Shown: positions 1 through 11,104 of the stretch, one piece after another | Layout of the letters: each line of letters begins with the position of its first letter | Position numbering within the stretch: the stretch's first letter is position 1 | Origin: Streptomyces sp. ISL-12 | GTDB lineage: Bacteria; Actinomycetota; Actinomycetes; Streptomycetales; Streptomycetaceae | Direction: 5' to 3' | DNA length: 64,000 nt | Assembly (NCBI RefSeq): GCF_018614415.1 | Contig: NZ_JAGGOO010000070.1 | Coordinates: 1-64,000 of the forward strand | Position numbers and translations under genes: made by a program | The notes under the pieces: model-generated | Told to the model about the DNA's origin: nothing | Seen by the model: the letters and a program-made list of their open reading frames with translations, nothing else | Databases searched by the model: none

Positions 1-776
<776 letters not shown>

Positions 777-806
777 GTGTGCCAACCCCTCGGAAAGTGT
801 GTGGAC

Positions 807-3800
807 TCAAGCGAGTTCCTGGTCGATGAAACTGAGCAGCTCGCCGACCGAGGCCGTCTCCAGATGCGCGGTGTCGCCGCCCTCGCGGCCGGGGCGGGCC
901 ATCCGCGCCGCCAGGGCCTTCAGACGTGTCTCGAACTCGGCCCGCAGCTCCTCGCCGTCGGGCACATCGGTCAGCGCCGTCTCCAGCTTCTCCAGTTCCG
1001 CCAGGCCCGCGGGCGGCGCCTCGGCGGGTGCCAGTTCGGCGTGCAGGTGCCGGGCGACGCGCGCCGGCGTCGGGTGGTCGAAGAGCAGTGCGGGGGCCAG
1101 CCGCAGGCCCGTCGCCGCGATCAGCCGGTTGCGCAGTTCGACGGAGGTGAGGGAGTCGTAGCCCAGGTCCCGGAACGGCAGGTCCACGTCGACGGTGGCC
1201 GCGCCGCCGCGCCCCAGGACCACGGCCGTGTGCTCGCGTACCAGGTCCACTACGGCCCGCTCCTGTTCCGATCGCGGCAGTTCGGCGAGCCGTCGGCGCA
1301 GGTCCGGCGGGGCGGCGGTGGCCTGCCGCGGTGCCGCGAGGGGCACCAGGGACCGCAGCACGACGGGTGCGCCCTCCCCCTGGGCCCGGATCGCGGACAG
1401 GTCCCAGGCGGTCGGCACCAGGGTCGGCTCGTCGAGTGCGAGCGCCGCGTCGAGCAGCGCGAGGCCGTCCGGTGTGCTCAGCGGCACCAGGCCCGAACGC
1501 TTCATCCGCGCCCGGTCGGCCTGGCCGAGCACCGAGCCGCCCATGCCGTCCTCGTTCTGCCACCAGCCCCAGGCCAGCGACACCGCCGCGAGTCCACGGG
1601 CCCGGCGCTGCTGGGCCAGTGCGTCCAGGTAGGCGTTCGCGGCGGCGTAGTTGGCCTGGCCGGGGCCGCCGAGGGTGCCCATCACCGAGGAGAAGAGGAC
1701 GAACGCGCTCAGGTTCTGGTCCGCGGTCAGCTCGTGCAGGTTCTCAGCGGCCAGTGCCTTGGGGCGCAGCACCCGGTCCAGGCGCTCGGGGGTCAGATCG
1801 GCGACCACTCCGTCGTCCAGGACGCCTGCGGCGTGCACGACCGCGGTCAGCTCCACGCCGTCGAGGACCGCGGTGAGCGCGTCCCGGTCGGCGGCATCGC
1901 AGGCCACGAGGTCCACGTGCGCGCCGAGGCCGGCGAGTTCCGCGACGAGTTCGGCGGCCGCGGGGGCTTCGGCGCCGCGCCGGCTGGTCAGCAGCAGCCG
2001 TCGTACGCCGTGTTCGGTGACCAGGTGGCGTGCGGTGGCCCGGCCGAGCGCCCCGGTGGCGCCCGTGATCAGCACGGTGCCGCTCTTGTCGTGCGTGCCG
2101 TCGGCGAAGGGCGCCGGCGGCATGGTGAGGACCACTTTGCCGAGGTGCCGGGCCTGGCTCAGGTACCGGAAGGCGTCCGCGGCCCGCCGTACGTCCCACA
2201 CGGTCACCGGCAGGGGACCGAGCGCGCCCCTCGCGAAGAGGGTCATCAACTCGGCGAACATCGCGGCGATGCGCTCCGGCGCCACCTCGAGCAGATCGAA
2301 CGCCTGGTAGCCGACGCCGGGATGGTCCTTCGCGACGGCGTCCACGGCACGGATGTCCGTCTTGCCCATCTCCACAAACCGGCCGCCCGGGCCGAGGAGA
2401 CGCAGGGACGCGTCCACGAACTCACCGGCCAGCGAGTTGAGCACGACGTCCACCCCCGGGGCGAACCGCTGCTCGAACTCCAGGGTCCGCGAGGAGGACA
2501 GCTGGTCCTGCCCCAGTCCCAGGTCCCGCAGCGCCGACCACTTGCCCGTCCCGGCCGTGGCCCGCACCTCGGCGCCCAGATGGCGGGCCAGTTGGACGGC
2601 GGCCATCCCCACCCCGCCCGCGGCGGCGTGGATCAGCACCTTCTCCCCGGGGCGCAGCCCCGCCAGCTCCTTCAGGGCGTAGTACGCCGTGAGGAACACC
2701 AGCGGTGTCGCGGCGGCCTGCGTGTCGCTCCACCCGTCGGGTACGGGGGCCAGCATGCGGTGGTCGGCCACCGCGGTGGGACCGAAGGCGCCGGGGAACA
2801 TGCCCATCACCCGATCGCCCGGCGCGAGCCCGGTGACCTCGCCACCGACCTCGGTGACCACGCCCGCGCCTTCCTGGCCGAGCAGTCCGGCCTCGCCCGG
2901 ATACATCCCGAGGGTGCTGAGCACGTCGCGGAAGTTCACCCCCGCGGCGCGGACGGCGATCCGTACCTGGTGCGGGGCGAGCGGCTCGGACACCTCCGGG
3001 CAGGGCAGCAGCGCCAGCGCGTCGAGGGTGCCCCGCCGGGGGGCCGAGAGGCGCCAGGCGTCCGTCCCGGCGGGTGGGACGAGACCGGTCGGGCGGGTCA
3101 GCCGCGGTACCCGCGCACTGCCGCGGCGCAGGGCCGTCTGCGGCTCGCCGGTGGCGAGGGCCGCCGCGAGCGCGGCGTACGACTCCCGCGTCCCGTCCAC
3201 GTCCACCAGCGCGAACCGGCCCGGGTGTTCGGACTGCGCGGAGCGCACCAGGCCCCATACGGCGGCCGCGTCGGGGGCGGGCGTCTCGCCGGGCTCGGTG
3301 GCGACGGCGCCGCGGGTCACCACGACGAGGCGTGCCTCGTCCCCGGGTGCCACGCCGAGCCAGCCCTGCACCAGGGTCAGTGCCTCCTGTGCCTGTGCGG
3401 CGACGCCCACGGCGACATCGGCGGGGAGCGCCACCGGCTTCGTCCCCGCGGCCGCGAGCGCCGCGCCGAGTGCGTCGACGGCGGCCGCACGGTCCCCGGC
3501 GGTCGTGGCGGCGTACAGCGCGACCTCTGTCAACGGGCGTTCGTCCAGGGGGCGTTCGGGCCAGTCGATCCGGTGCAGCGCGTCCTGTGCCGGGCCGCGC
3601 AACTGGCCCGCGGTCACCGGGCGCAGGACCAGTTCGTCGATCGTGGCGACCGTGCGTCCCTCGCCGTAGACGGTGACGGCGACCGTGTGCGCTCCGGTGC
3701 GCCGCAGCCGTACCCGCACCGTGTCCGGGCACGGTGTGTGCTGTGTGACACCGGTGAAGGAGAACGGCATCAGCGCGCCGCCGCTCTCGGCCGCGAGGTG

Positions 3801-6800
3801 CGCGACACCCGCGTGCAGCGCGGCGTCGAGCACCGCGGGGTGCAGGCCGACCGGCTGCGCCGGTGCCTGGCGGGGCAGACGCACGTCCGCGAACACGTCG
3901 TCGCCGCCGCGCCAGGCCGCGCGCATCCCGCGGAACGCCGGGCCGTACCCGTGGCCGAGCCGGTCGAGCCGGTCGTACAGCTCGTCGGCCGGCGTCGCCT
4001 CGACGCCGGCCGGCGGCCACGGCCCCAGCCAGGCGTCGGCGGCGGTCTCGGAGGCGCTGTCGAGGAACCCGTCGGCGTGCCGGGTCCACGGCATGTCGGC
4101 CCGCGGCCGTGAGCACAGGGTCAGCGGGCGGCGGCCGTCCTGTTCGGCTCCCGCCACCAACTGCACCGTGACGGCGCCGGACTCGGGCAGCGTCAACGGG
4201 GCGTACACAGTCAGTTCGCCGACGCGCGGGAGGCCCAGGTGCAGTCCGGCGTGCAGCGCGAGGTCGACCATCGCGGCGCCGGGCAGCACCACCGACCCGT
4301 GCACCGCGTGGTCGTTGAGCCAGGGCTGGGCGCGCCGGGACAGGCTCGCGGTGAAGAGCACTTCCCCGGAGAGGGCCGACTCCACCGCCGCCCCCAGCAG
4401 CGGATGGTCCGTCGCGGTGAGCCCGAGCCCCGTGGCGTTCGCCGCGGCCCGCGCGGGCGCCAGCCAGTACCGCCGGCGTCGCAACACGGTCGCCGGAAGA
4501 TCCACGCGCCGGGCCCCGGCGAACCGTCGCGCCCAGTCCACGGCGACCCCCCGGGTGTGGGCTCGGCCCAGCGCCTCGGCCAGCGTCGCGCTCTCGTCGC
4601 GGTCGGCGCGCAGGGTCGGGACGAAGGCGGCGTCACCCTCCTCGGCGAGGCAGGCGTCGCCCAACGCGGACAGCACGCCGTCCGGCCCGGCCTCCAGGAA
4701 GGTGCGGGCGCCCTCGGCGTACAGCCTGCGCACCGCGTCGTGGAAGCGGACCGGGGCCCGTACCTGGGTCACCCAGTAGTCGGCGTCGAACTCCGTGCGC
4801 GGTTCACCGGTGACCGTGGAGACCAGCGGGATGCGCGCCGTGTCGTACCGCAGGGTCCTCGCGACGGCGCGGAAGTCCGCCAGCATGCCGTCCATGAGGG
4901 GCGAGTGGAACGCGTGGCTGACCCGCAGCCGTTTGGTCCTGCGCCCCTGGTTCCGCAGTTCGTCGGCGACGGCGGCCACCGCCTCGTCCGTGCCGGAGAC
5001 CACGGTCGCCCGTGGGCCGTTGAGTCCCGCGATCGAGACGTCGTTCTCGCGCCCGGCCAGCAGCGGCGCCACCTCCGCCTCGCTCGCCTCCAGCGCCACC
5101 ATCGCACCGCCCTCGGGCAGCGCCTGCATCAGCTTGCCCCGGGCCGCGATGAGCGCGCACGCGTCGGCGAGGGACAGCACGCCTGCCGCGTGCGCCGCGG
5201 CGATCTCGCCGATCGAGTGCCCGGCGACGAGGCCGGGGCGTACCCCCCAGTGTTCGAGCAGCCGGAACAGGGCCGTCTCGACGGCGAACAGCGCGGTCTG
5301 GGTGTACGCGGTCCGGTCCAGCAGCGGCCGGCCGTCCGGGCCGGTCTCGCCGTCGAAGACGACGGCGCGCATCGGCCGGTCCAGATGCGGGTCCAAGTGT
5401 GCCCAGACCTCTTCCAGGGCCTGCGCGAACACCGGTTGGCTGTGCGCCAGTTCGCGCCCCATCGCCAGGCGCTGGGCGCCCTGGCCGGTGAACAGCAGGG
5501 CGAGCGGCCCCGGCGTCCCCCGGACCACACCCTGGGCCAGGCCGGGCACGGACGCGCCCTCGGCCAGGGCCCGCAGCCGTTCGACCACCTGCGCGTCGAG
5601 CCGGTCGTCCGCCCCGTGCACCAAGGCGGCCCGGTGTTCGTACTGGGTCCGGGTGACGGCGAGCGAGAGTGCCACGTCGGCGGGGTGCGTCTCGGGCCGG
5701 CGGACGAGGAGTTCGTGCAGGTGTCCGGCCTGGGCGGCCACCGCTTCGGGGGACTTGCCCGACAGCAGCCAGGGCACCGGCCCGAGCGGGTGCCGGGCGG
5801 GCTGCTCGGGAGCCCGGGGTGCCTGCTCCACGATGAGGTGCGCGTTGGTGCCGCTGATGCCGAAGGACGACACGGCGGCCCGGCGCGGCCGGCCGGTGCG
5901 CGGCCAGGAGACCTGCTCGGTCAGCAGCGCCATGCCGCCCGACGACCAGTCGACGTGCGGGGTCGGCTCGTCGACGTGCAGGGTGCGCGGCAGGACACCG
6001 TGCCGCATGGCCAGCACCATCTTGATCACACCGCCGACTCCGGCGGCGGCCTGGCTGTGGCCGATGTTCGACTTCAGCGAGCCGAGCAGCAGGGGCCGGT
6101 CGGGGGTGTGCCCGCGTCCGTAGGTGGCGAGCAGGGCGCCCGCCTCGATCGGGTCGCCGAGGGCGGTGCCGGTGCCGTGCGCCTCGACGGCGTCCACCTC
6201 GTCGGCACTCAGGCGGGCGGCGGTCAGCGTCTGGCGGATCACGCGTTCCTGGGAGGGGCCGTGGGGTGCGCTCAGGCCGTTGCTGGCGCCGTCCTGGTTG
6301 ACGGCGCTGCCACGGATCACGGCGAGCACCGGGTGGCCGAGCCGTGTCGCGTCCGAGAGCCGCTCCAGCAGGAGCATGCCGGCGCCTTCGGCCCAGGCGG
6401 TGCCGTCGGCCGCGGCCGCGAACGCTTTGCAGCGGCCGTCCGGCGCGAGACCGCGCTGCCTGCTGAACTCGACGAACATGCCCGGATTGGCCATGACCGT
6501 CACACCGCCGGCCAGGGCCATCGTGCACTCGCCCTGCCGCAGCGCCTGCGCCGCGAGGTGTACGGCGACCAGCGACGAGGAGCAGGCCGTGTCGATCGTG
6601 ACGGCGGCACCGCGCAGGCCCAGCGTGTAGGCCACCCGGCCGGAGGCGACGCTCGGGGTGTTGCCGGTCAGGAGGTAGCCGTCGGCACCCTCGACCGGTT
6701 CGTGCAGGCGCGGTCCGTAGTCCTGCGCCATCGCGCCGACGAACACCCCGGTGCGGCTGCCGCGCAGCGACGCCGGGTCGATGCCGGCCCGCTCGACGGC

Positions 6801-9800
6801 CTCCCAGGAGGTCTCCAGGAGCAGCCGCTGCTGCGGGTCCATGGCGAGTGCCTCGCGCGGCGAGATGCCGAAGAACTCCGGGTCGAAGCGGTCGGGGTGG
6901 TCCAGGAACCCGCCCTGGGCGAGATAGGTGCGTCCCGGCCGGTCCGGGTCGGGATCGTACAGCTCCTCCAGGTTCCAGCCCCGGTCGGTGGGGAAGTTCC
7001 CGATCGCGTCCACTCCCTGGGTGACCAGCTCCCACAGGTCCTCGGGCGATGCCACCCCGCCGGGGTAGCGGCAGCTCATCGCGACGATCGCGATCGGGTC
7101 GTCGCCGTGGGCGGTCCGCGTGCTCTCCTGGTCGGCACCGTCGGGGTCCGTCCGCCGCCCCGCCGAGCGCAGGTGGTCGATCAGCGCCTCGGGCGAGGGG
7201 TGGTCGTAGACGAGCGACGCGGGCAGGTCCAGGCCCGTCGCGGCGCACAGCGAGGCGCGGAACTCGATGGCGGTGTGCGAGTCGAACCCCAGGTCCTTGA
7301 AGGTGCGGCCGAGATCGACCGCGTCAGGGGTGGCATGGCCGAGCGCGAGCGCCACCTGGGTGCCGACCAGCTCGCGCAGCAGCCGGTCCTGGTCGGTCCG
7401 GCTCAGTGCGGCGAGCCGGCCGGGCAGCGTGGCGGGCGCGGTGTCCGAGGGCGCGCCGGTCCGCGGAGCGGGGGTCTCCGAGACCGGCGCGCCGGAGGGC
7501 CGTCCGGTCGCCGCGGCGAGGGGACGGCCGGCCTGGGGCAGCGTGTCCAGCCAGTGGCGCTCACGCTGGAAGGCGTAGGTCGGCAGCGTGGTGCGCCGCG
7601 GCTCGTGGGCGGCGAACGCAGGGCCGAAGTCGACGTGGGCGCCGTGCACATGGAGTCCGGCGAGTGCGGTGAGGAACGTACGGGCCTCGGGCCTGCCGTC
7701 ACGCAGCGCGGGTACCAGGGCGGCCGGGTGGTCCTGCGTGCCGCCGTCGAGGCCCGCGCGGACCATCGGGACGAGCACGGCGTCGGGCCCCAGCTCCAGC
7801 CAGCGCGTGACGCCCCGCTCGGTGAGCGTGCGCACCCCGTCGGCGAACCGTACGGCGCCGCGCACATGGCGCACCCAGTACTGGGGTGAGCACAGCCGGT
7901 CCCCCGCGATCTGCCCGGTGAGGTCGGAGACGACCGGGATCCTCGGCGCACGGTAGGTGAGGCCCCGGGCGAGGTCCCCGAACTCCCGCAGCATGCCGTC
8001 CATGTGCGCCGAGTGGAACGCGTGGCTGGTGCGCAGTTCCCTGGTCCTGCGGCCACGGTCACGCCAGTGCCGGGCCACCGCGTGCACGGCGTCGCGGTCG
8101 CCGGAGACGACTACGGCGGCGGGCCCGTTGACGGCCGCGATGCCGGCCCGCGCCGCGTACGCGTCCAGGGCAGCGGCGACCTCCTCCTCGCCGGCCTCGA
8201 TGGCGACCATGGCGCCGCCGGCGGGGGCGTCCTGCATGAGGCGTCCGCGGGCCGCCACCAGCGAGCAGGCGTCGGGCAGATCGAGGACACCCGCGGCGTG
8301 GGCGGCGGCCAGCTCACCGACCGAGTGGCCGATCAGCGCGTCGGGGACGACGCCGAACGCGTCGGCCGCCAGGCGGTACAGGGCGCTCTCCAGGGCGAAC
8401 AGGGCCGGCTGTGTGTAGCGGGTCTGGTCGAGGGCCGCGGCCGGCGCCGTGCCGGGCGCGGCGAACAGGACGTCGCGCAGGGGGAGTTCGAGGTGCGGGG
8501 CGAAGTGGTCGCACGCCTCGTCGAGGGCGTCGGCGAACGCCGGGTAGGACGCGTACAGTTCGCGTCCCATGCCGGGGCGCTGGCTGCCCTGCCCGCTGAA
8601 GAGGAACGCGGTCGAGCCCGCGGGGGCTGCCCGGCCCGTGACGGTGTGGGCGGCGGCCGCGCCGTCGGCGACGGCACGCAGCCCCAGGTCGAACTCCGCC
8701 GCCGTCTCGGCCAGGACCACGGCCCGGTGGTCGAACACGGTCCTGCCGGTGAACAGCGAGTGCCCCACGTCCGCCGGGCGCCGGTGCGGGTCGGTGGCCA
8801 CGAAGTCGCGCAGCCGGGCCGCCTGGTCGCGCAGCGCCGCCGCGCTGCGGCCGGACAGCAGCCACGGCACCGGGCCGGACGGTGCCGCCGCGTGGGGCGT
8901 GGTGGCGCCGGCGGTGCCGGTGCCGGTTTCCGGCGGGTCGGCCAGGACCAGGTGGCAGTTGGTGCCGCCCATGCCGAAGGAGCTGACGCCCGCCAGCAGC
9001 GGCTTGTCCGGGTGGGGCCAGGGACCGAGCCGGTCATGGACGCGCAGGTTCAGTTCACCGAAGGGGATCAGCGGGTTGGGCCTACGGAAGTTGAGGCTGG
9101 GCGGGAGGCTGCGGTGACGGATGCTCAGCGCGGTCTTGAGGAGTCCGACGATGCCCGCCGCGCCCTCCAGATGCCCCACGTTGGTCTTCGCCGAGCCCAC
9201 GAGCAGCGGGTCGCCGCCGGTGCGCGGCGTGCCGAGCACCCGGCCGAGCGCGGCCGCCTCGAGCGGGTCGCCGACCTTGGTCCCGGTGCCGTGCAGTTCC
9301 ACGTACTGCACGTCGGCGGGGTCCACCCCGGCACGCTCGTACGCCGTGCGCAGCACCTGCGCCTGGGTGTGCTGCCCGGGCACGGTCAGCCCGTCGGTGG
9401 CGCCGTCGTTGTTCACCGCGCCGCCGAGGATGACGCAGTACACGGGGTCTCCGTCCGCGAGCGCGCGTGCGAGCGGTTTGAGGACGACGAGGCCGCCGCC
9501 CTCGCCCCGGACGTAGCCGTTGGCCCGCGCGTCGAAGGTGAAGCAGCGGCCGTCGGGCGACAGCCCTCCGAAGCGGGCCATGCCCACGGCGCTGTCCGGT
9601 ACGAGATTGAGGTTCACCCCGCCGGCGAGCGCGACCTCTGACTCCCCGCCGCGCAGGCTCTCGCAGGCGAGCTGGACCGCGACGAGGGAGGACGACTGGG
9701 CCGTGTCGACGGTCATGCTGGGGCCGCGCAGCCCCAGGGCGTACGAGACACGGTTCGCGATGATGCCGCGGTGCAGCCCGGTGACGGTGTGCGGGCCGGT

Positions 9801-10253
9801 GTTCCCGATGCCCTCGCGGTGCCACAGGGTGGCGTAGTCGTCCCAGATGGCGCCGACGAAGACACCGGTGCGGCTGCCGCTCAGGGAGCCCGGCACGATG
9901 CCGCCGTCCTCCAGGGCCTCCCAGGCCAGTTCGAGCACGAGGCGCTGCTGCGGGTCCATCGCCGCTGCCTCCCGGGGGGAGATCCCGAAAAAGCCCGCGT
10001 CGAACGTGTCGACGCGGTCGAGGAACGCGCCGAAACGGGCGTTCGCCGTGGCCGGCTCCCGCCGGGTGACCTCCGCGTGGTCCCATCGATCGGTGGGCAC
10101 CTCGGCCACAGCGTCGGCGCCGCTGCGCAACAGGTCCCAGAAGGCGGCCGGTCCGGGCGCCTCGGGCAGCCGGCAGGACAGTCCGACGACCGCCACGGCG
10201 TCGCCGGTGCGCGGGGGTCGAGGTGCGGTGACGGAGTCTCGTGTGCTCGGCAT
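807..10253 (-). CDS. Modular type I PKS: KSQ-AT-ACP loading module plus KS-AT-DH-ER-KR-ACP module 1
   Basis: A 3148-aa synthase that starts the polyketide. Loading KS: the nucleophile is Gln186 (TVDTAQSSS), the KSQ type that decarboxylates malonyl-ACP. AT: Ser644 in GHSVGE and a HAFH motif, so malonyl-type. Loading ACP: Ser992 (LGFDSHTAIEF). Module 1: KS Cys1224 (TIDTACSSS); malonyl-type AT with Ser1680 and HAFH; DH with His1982 (HAVHGSVVLP) and Asp2143 (HPAVLDAALHA); ER around 2400-2700 with HAAAGGVG near 2542; KR from about 2722 with an LDD motif (B-type), Ser2856 and Tyr2869; ACP Ser3034 (LGYDSL). The last 60 residues form a C-terminal docking region. All catalytic residues are present, so the predicted product is an acetate starter extended once and fully reduced to a butyryl chain. 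I chose the ATG with GGGAG about 12 nt upstream over a longer reading frame whose first 68 residues look non-coding. Confidence 0.96.
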   Translation of the reverse strand: MPSTRDSVTAPRPPRTGDAVAVVGLSCRLPEAPGPAAFWDLLRSGADAVAEVPTDRWDHAEVTRREPATANARFGAFLDRVDTFDAGFFGISPREAAAMDPQQRLVLELAWEALEDGGIVPGSLSGSRTGVFVGAIWDDYATLWHREGIGNTGPHTVTGLHRGIIANRVSYALGLRGPSMTVDTAQSSSLVAVQLACESLRGGESEVALAGGVNLNLVPDSAVGMARFGGLSPDGRCFTFDARANGYVRGEGGGLVVLKPLARALADGDPVYCVILGGAVNNDGATDGLTVPGQHTQAQVLRTAYERAGVDPADVQYVELHGTGTKVGDPLEAAALGRVLGTPRTGGDPLLVGSAKTNVGHLEGAAGIVGLLKTALSIRHRSLPPSLNFRRPNPLIPFGELNLRVHDRLGPWPHPDKPLLAGVSSFGMGGTNCHLVLADPPETGTGTAGATTPHAAAPSGPVPWLLSGRSAAALRDQAARLRDFVATDPHRRPADVGHSLFTGRTVFDHRAVVLAETAAEFDLGLRAVADGAAAAHTVTGRAAPAGSTAFLFSGQGSQRPGMGRELYASYPAFADALDEACDHFAPHLELPLRDVLFAAPGTAPAAALDQTRYTQPALFALESALYRLAADAFGVVPDALIGHSVGELAAAHAAGVLDLPDACSLVAARGRLMQDAPAGGAMVAIEAGEEEVAAALDAYAARAGIAAVNGPAAVVVSGDRDAVHAVARHWRDRGRRTRELRTSHAFHSAHMDGMLREFGDLARGLTYRAPRIPVVSDLTGQIAGDRLCSPQYWVRHVRGAVRFADGVRTLTERGVTRWLELGPDAVLVPMVRAGLDGGTQDHPAALVPALRDGRPEARTFLTALAGLHVHGAHVDFGPAFAAHEPRRTTLPTYAFQRERHWLDTLPQAGRPLAAATGRPSGAPVSETPAPRTGAPSDTAPATLPGRLAALSRTDQDRLLRELVGTQVALALGHATPDAVDLGRTFKDLGFDSHTAIEFRASLCAATGLDLPASLVYDHPSPEALIDHLRSAGRRTDPDGADQESTRTAHGDDPIAIVAMSCRYPGGVASPEDLWELVTQGVDAIGNFPTDRGWNLEELYDPDPDRPGRTYLAQGGFLDHPDRFDPEFFGISPREALAMDPQQRLLLETSWEAVERAGIDPASLRGSRTGVFVGAMAQDYGPRLHEPVEGADGYLLTGNTPSVASGRVAYTLGLRGAAVTIDTACSSSLVAVHLAAQALRQGECTMALAGGVTVMANPGMFVEFSRQRGLAPDGRCKAFAAAADGTAWAEGAGMLLLERLSDATRLGHPVLAVIRGSAVNQDGASNGLSAPHGPSQERVIRQTLTAARLSADEVDAVEAHGTGTALGDPIEAGALLATYGRGHTPDRPLLLGSLKSNIGHSQAAAGVGGVIKMVLAMRHGVLPRTLHVDEPTPHVDWSSGGMALLTEQVSWPRTGRPRRAAVSSFGISGTNAHLIVEQAPRAPEQPARHPLGPVPWLLSGKSPEAVAAQAGHLHELLVRRPETHPADVALSLAVTRTQYEHRAALVHGADDRLDAQVVERLRALAEGASVPGLAQGVVRGTPGPLALLFTGQGAQRLAMGRELAHSQPVFAQALEEVWAHLDPHLDRPMRAVVFDGETGPDGRPLLDRTAYTQTALFAVETALFRLLEHWGVRPGLVAGHSIGEIAAAHAAGVLSLADACALIAARGKLMQALPEGGAMVALEASEAEVAPLLAGRENDVSIAGLNGPRATVVSGTDEAVAAVADELRNQGRRTKRLRVSHAFHSPLMDGMLADFRAVARTLRYDTARIPLVSTVTGEPRTEFDADYWVTQVRAPVRFHDAVRRLYAEGARTFLEAGPDGVLSALGDACLAEEGDAAFVPTLRADRDESATLAEALGRAHTRGVAVDWARRFAGARRVDLPATVLRRRRYWLAPARAAANATGLGLTATDHPLLGAAVESALSGEVLFTASLSRRAQPWLNDHAVHGSVVLPGAAMVDLALHAGLHLGLPRVGELTVYAPLTLPESGAVTVQLVAGAEQDGRRPLTLCSRPRADMPWTRHADGFLDSASETAADAWLGPWPPAGVEATPADELYDRLDRLGHGYGPAFRGMRAAWRGGDDVFADVRLPRQAPAQPVGLHPAVLDAALHAGVAHLAAESGGALMPFSFTGVTQHTPCPDTVRVRLRRTGAHTVAVTVYGEGRTVATIDELVLRPVTAGQLRGPAQDALHRIDWPERPLDERPLTEVALYAATTAGDRAAAVDALGAALAAAGTKPVALPADVAVGVAAQAQEALTLVQGWLGVAPGDEARLVVVTRGAVATEPGETPAPDAAAVWGLVRSAQSEHPGRFALVDVDGTRESYAALAAALATGEPQTALRRGSARVPRLTRPTGLVPPAGTDAWRLSAPRRGTLDALALLPCPEVSEPLAPHQVRIAVRAAGVNFRDVLSTLGMYPGEAGLLGQEGAGVVTEVGGEVTGLAPGDRVMGMFPGAFGPTAVADHRMLAPVPDGWSDTQAAATPLVFLTAYYALKELAGLRPGEKVLIHAAAGGVGMAAVQLARHLGAEVRATAGTGKWSALRDLGLGQDQLSSSRTLEFEQRFAPGVDVVLNSLAGEFVDASLRLLGPGGRFVEMGKTDIRAVDAVAKDHPGVGYQAFDLLEVAPERIAAMFAELMTLFARGALGPLPVTVWDVRRAADAFRYLSQARHLGKVVLTMPPAPFADGTHDKSGTVLITGATGALGRATARHLVTEHGVRRLLLTSRRGAEAPAAAELVAELAGLGAHVDLVACDAADRDALTAVLDGVELTAVVHAAGVLDDGVVADLTPERLDRVLRPKALAAENLHELTADQNLSAFVLFSSVMGTLGGPGQANYAAANAYLDALAQQRRARGLAAVSLAWGWWQNEDGMGGSVLGQADRARMKRSGLVPLSTPDGLALLDAALALDEPTLVPTAWDLSAIRAQGEGAPVVLRSLVPLAAPRQATAAPPDLRRRLAELPRSEQERAVVDLVREHTAVVLGRGGAATVDVDLPFRDLGYDSLTSVELRNRLIAATGLRLAPALLFDHPTPARVARHLHAELAPAEAPPAGLAELEKLETALTDVPDGEELRAEFETRLKALAARMARPGREGGDTAHLETASVGELLSFIDQELA

Positions 10254-10273
10254 GGCGGTCTGCGTCTCCCGGA

Positions 10274-11104
10274 CTATGTGTGGAGCAGGTCGGAAACCGT
10301 GGCCGCGATCTTCTTGTCGGCCAGCATGGTCGCGTGCTCGACGTCGAACGCGAGTTCCCGGCCGACGGAGACCTGGTCGGCGCCCACGCCGGCGGCCCGG
10401 ATCCCGTTGAGGCCGCTCGCGGGGCTGGAGGAGCTGATCGCCGTCGCGGACCGCCACCGTTCGAAGGGGTCCAGGTCTCCGGCGGCGGCGAGGTAGCCCA
10501 TGAAGGACCCGAAGGCGTCGAAGAGTTCCGCACGCCGGGTGCGGTCGAGTCCCGCGCGGGTGAAGGCGGGCTCACCGACCTCCCGCACCAGCCGGGTCAG
10601 CCCTTGTTTGAGCGGCCCCACCTGCGGAGTTCGCTCGTAGCAGCGGCGCCCGGCGTCCCGCGCGGCCTCGATGTCCTCGGCGGGCAGCACGGACGACATG
10701 AACCCGACGATCTTCTGGAACTGCCACAGCAGGGTCTGGGCGACCGTGATCTCGGGGTCGAAGAGGAGCAGCAGCGGCTCACTGCCCTGGAGTTCGGCGA
10801 CGCGCTCGGCGAGCGTGGCGGCGAACACCGAACCGGCGCAGTACCCCATCACCGCGCGCACCTCCGGACGCTCCCGCGCCACTTTCCCCGCCCAATGGTC
10901 CACGTACTCCTTTCCCGACCATTCGGCAGCCGCTTCGACGGCCGGCGGAATGGATTCCCAAACGGTCAGGTCGGTCGTGAGGTTGGCGACCAGATCCGAG
11001 AAACGTGCCTCCGGCCTGCCGGTCGTGTCAAAATCCACGGCAAGCACGACCGCGCCCGAATCGTCACCGTCCGCCAGCACTTTCCACTCGCCGGACTCAC
11101 TCAT
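10274..11104 (-). CDS. Thioesterase-like alpha/beta-hydrolase with a Cys nucleophile elbow (GYCAG)
   Basis: A 276-aa protein ending 20 bp before the PKS start, so almost certainly co-transcribed with it. An alpha/beta-hydrolase fold is suggested by VMGYCAGSVFAATLAERV, a nucleophile elbow in which the usual GxSxG reads GYCAG, by an acidic LLLLFDPEI segment, and by a C-terminal EHATML that could supply the catalytic His. Free-standing type II thioesterases normally carry Ser. A Cys nucleophile is known in some NRPS thioesterase domains that form strained rings (ObiF1 and SulM), where it is thought to hold the acyl chain longer. A role in releasing, editing or transferring the PKS/NRPS product is inferred. 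No signal peptide is seen. It has a normal ATG start facing the divergent NRPS gene. Confidence 0.72.
   Translation of the reverse strand: MSESGEWKVLADGDDSGAVVLAVDFDTTGRPEARFSDLVANLTTDLTVWESIPPAVEAAAEWSGKEYVDHWAGKVARERPEVRAVMGYCAGSVFAATLAERVAELQGSEPLLLLFDPEITVAQTLLWQFQKIVGFMSSVLPAEDIEAARDAGRRCYERTPQVGPLKQGLTRLVREVGEPAFTRAGLDRTRRAELFDAFGSFMGYLAAAGDLDPFERWRSATAISSSSPASGLNGIRAAGVGADQVSVGRELAFDVEHATMLADKKIAATVSDLLHT

Noticed and set aside
4239..7889. A 1216-codon rightward frame antisense to PKS module 1
   Set aside because: Same reason: the opposite strand carries an intact KS-AT-DH reading with catalytic residues.
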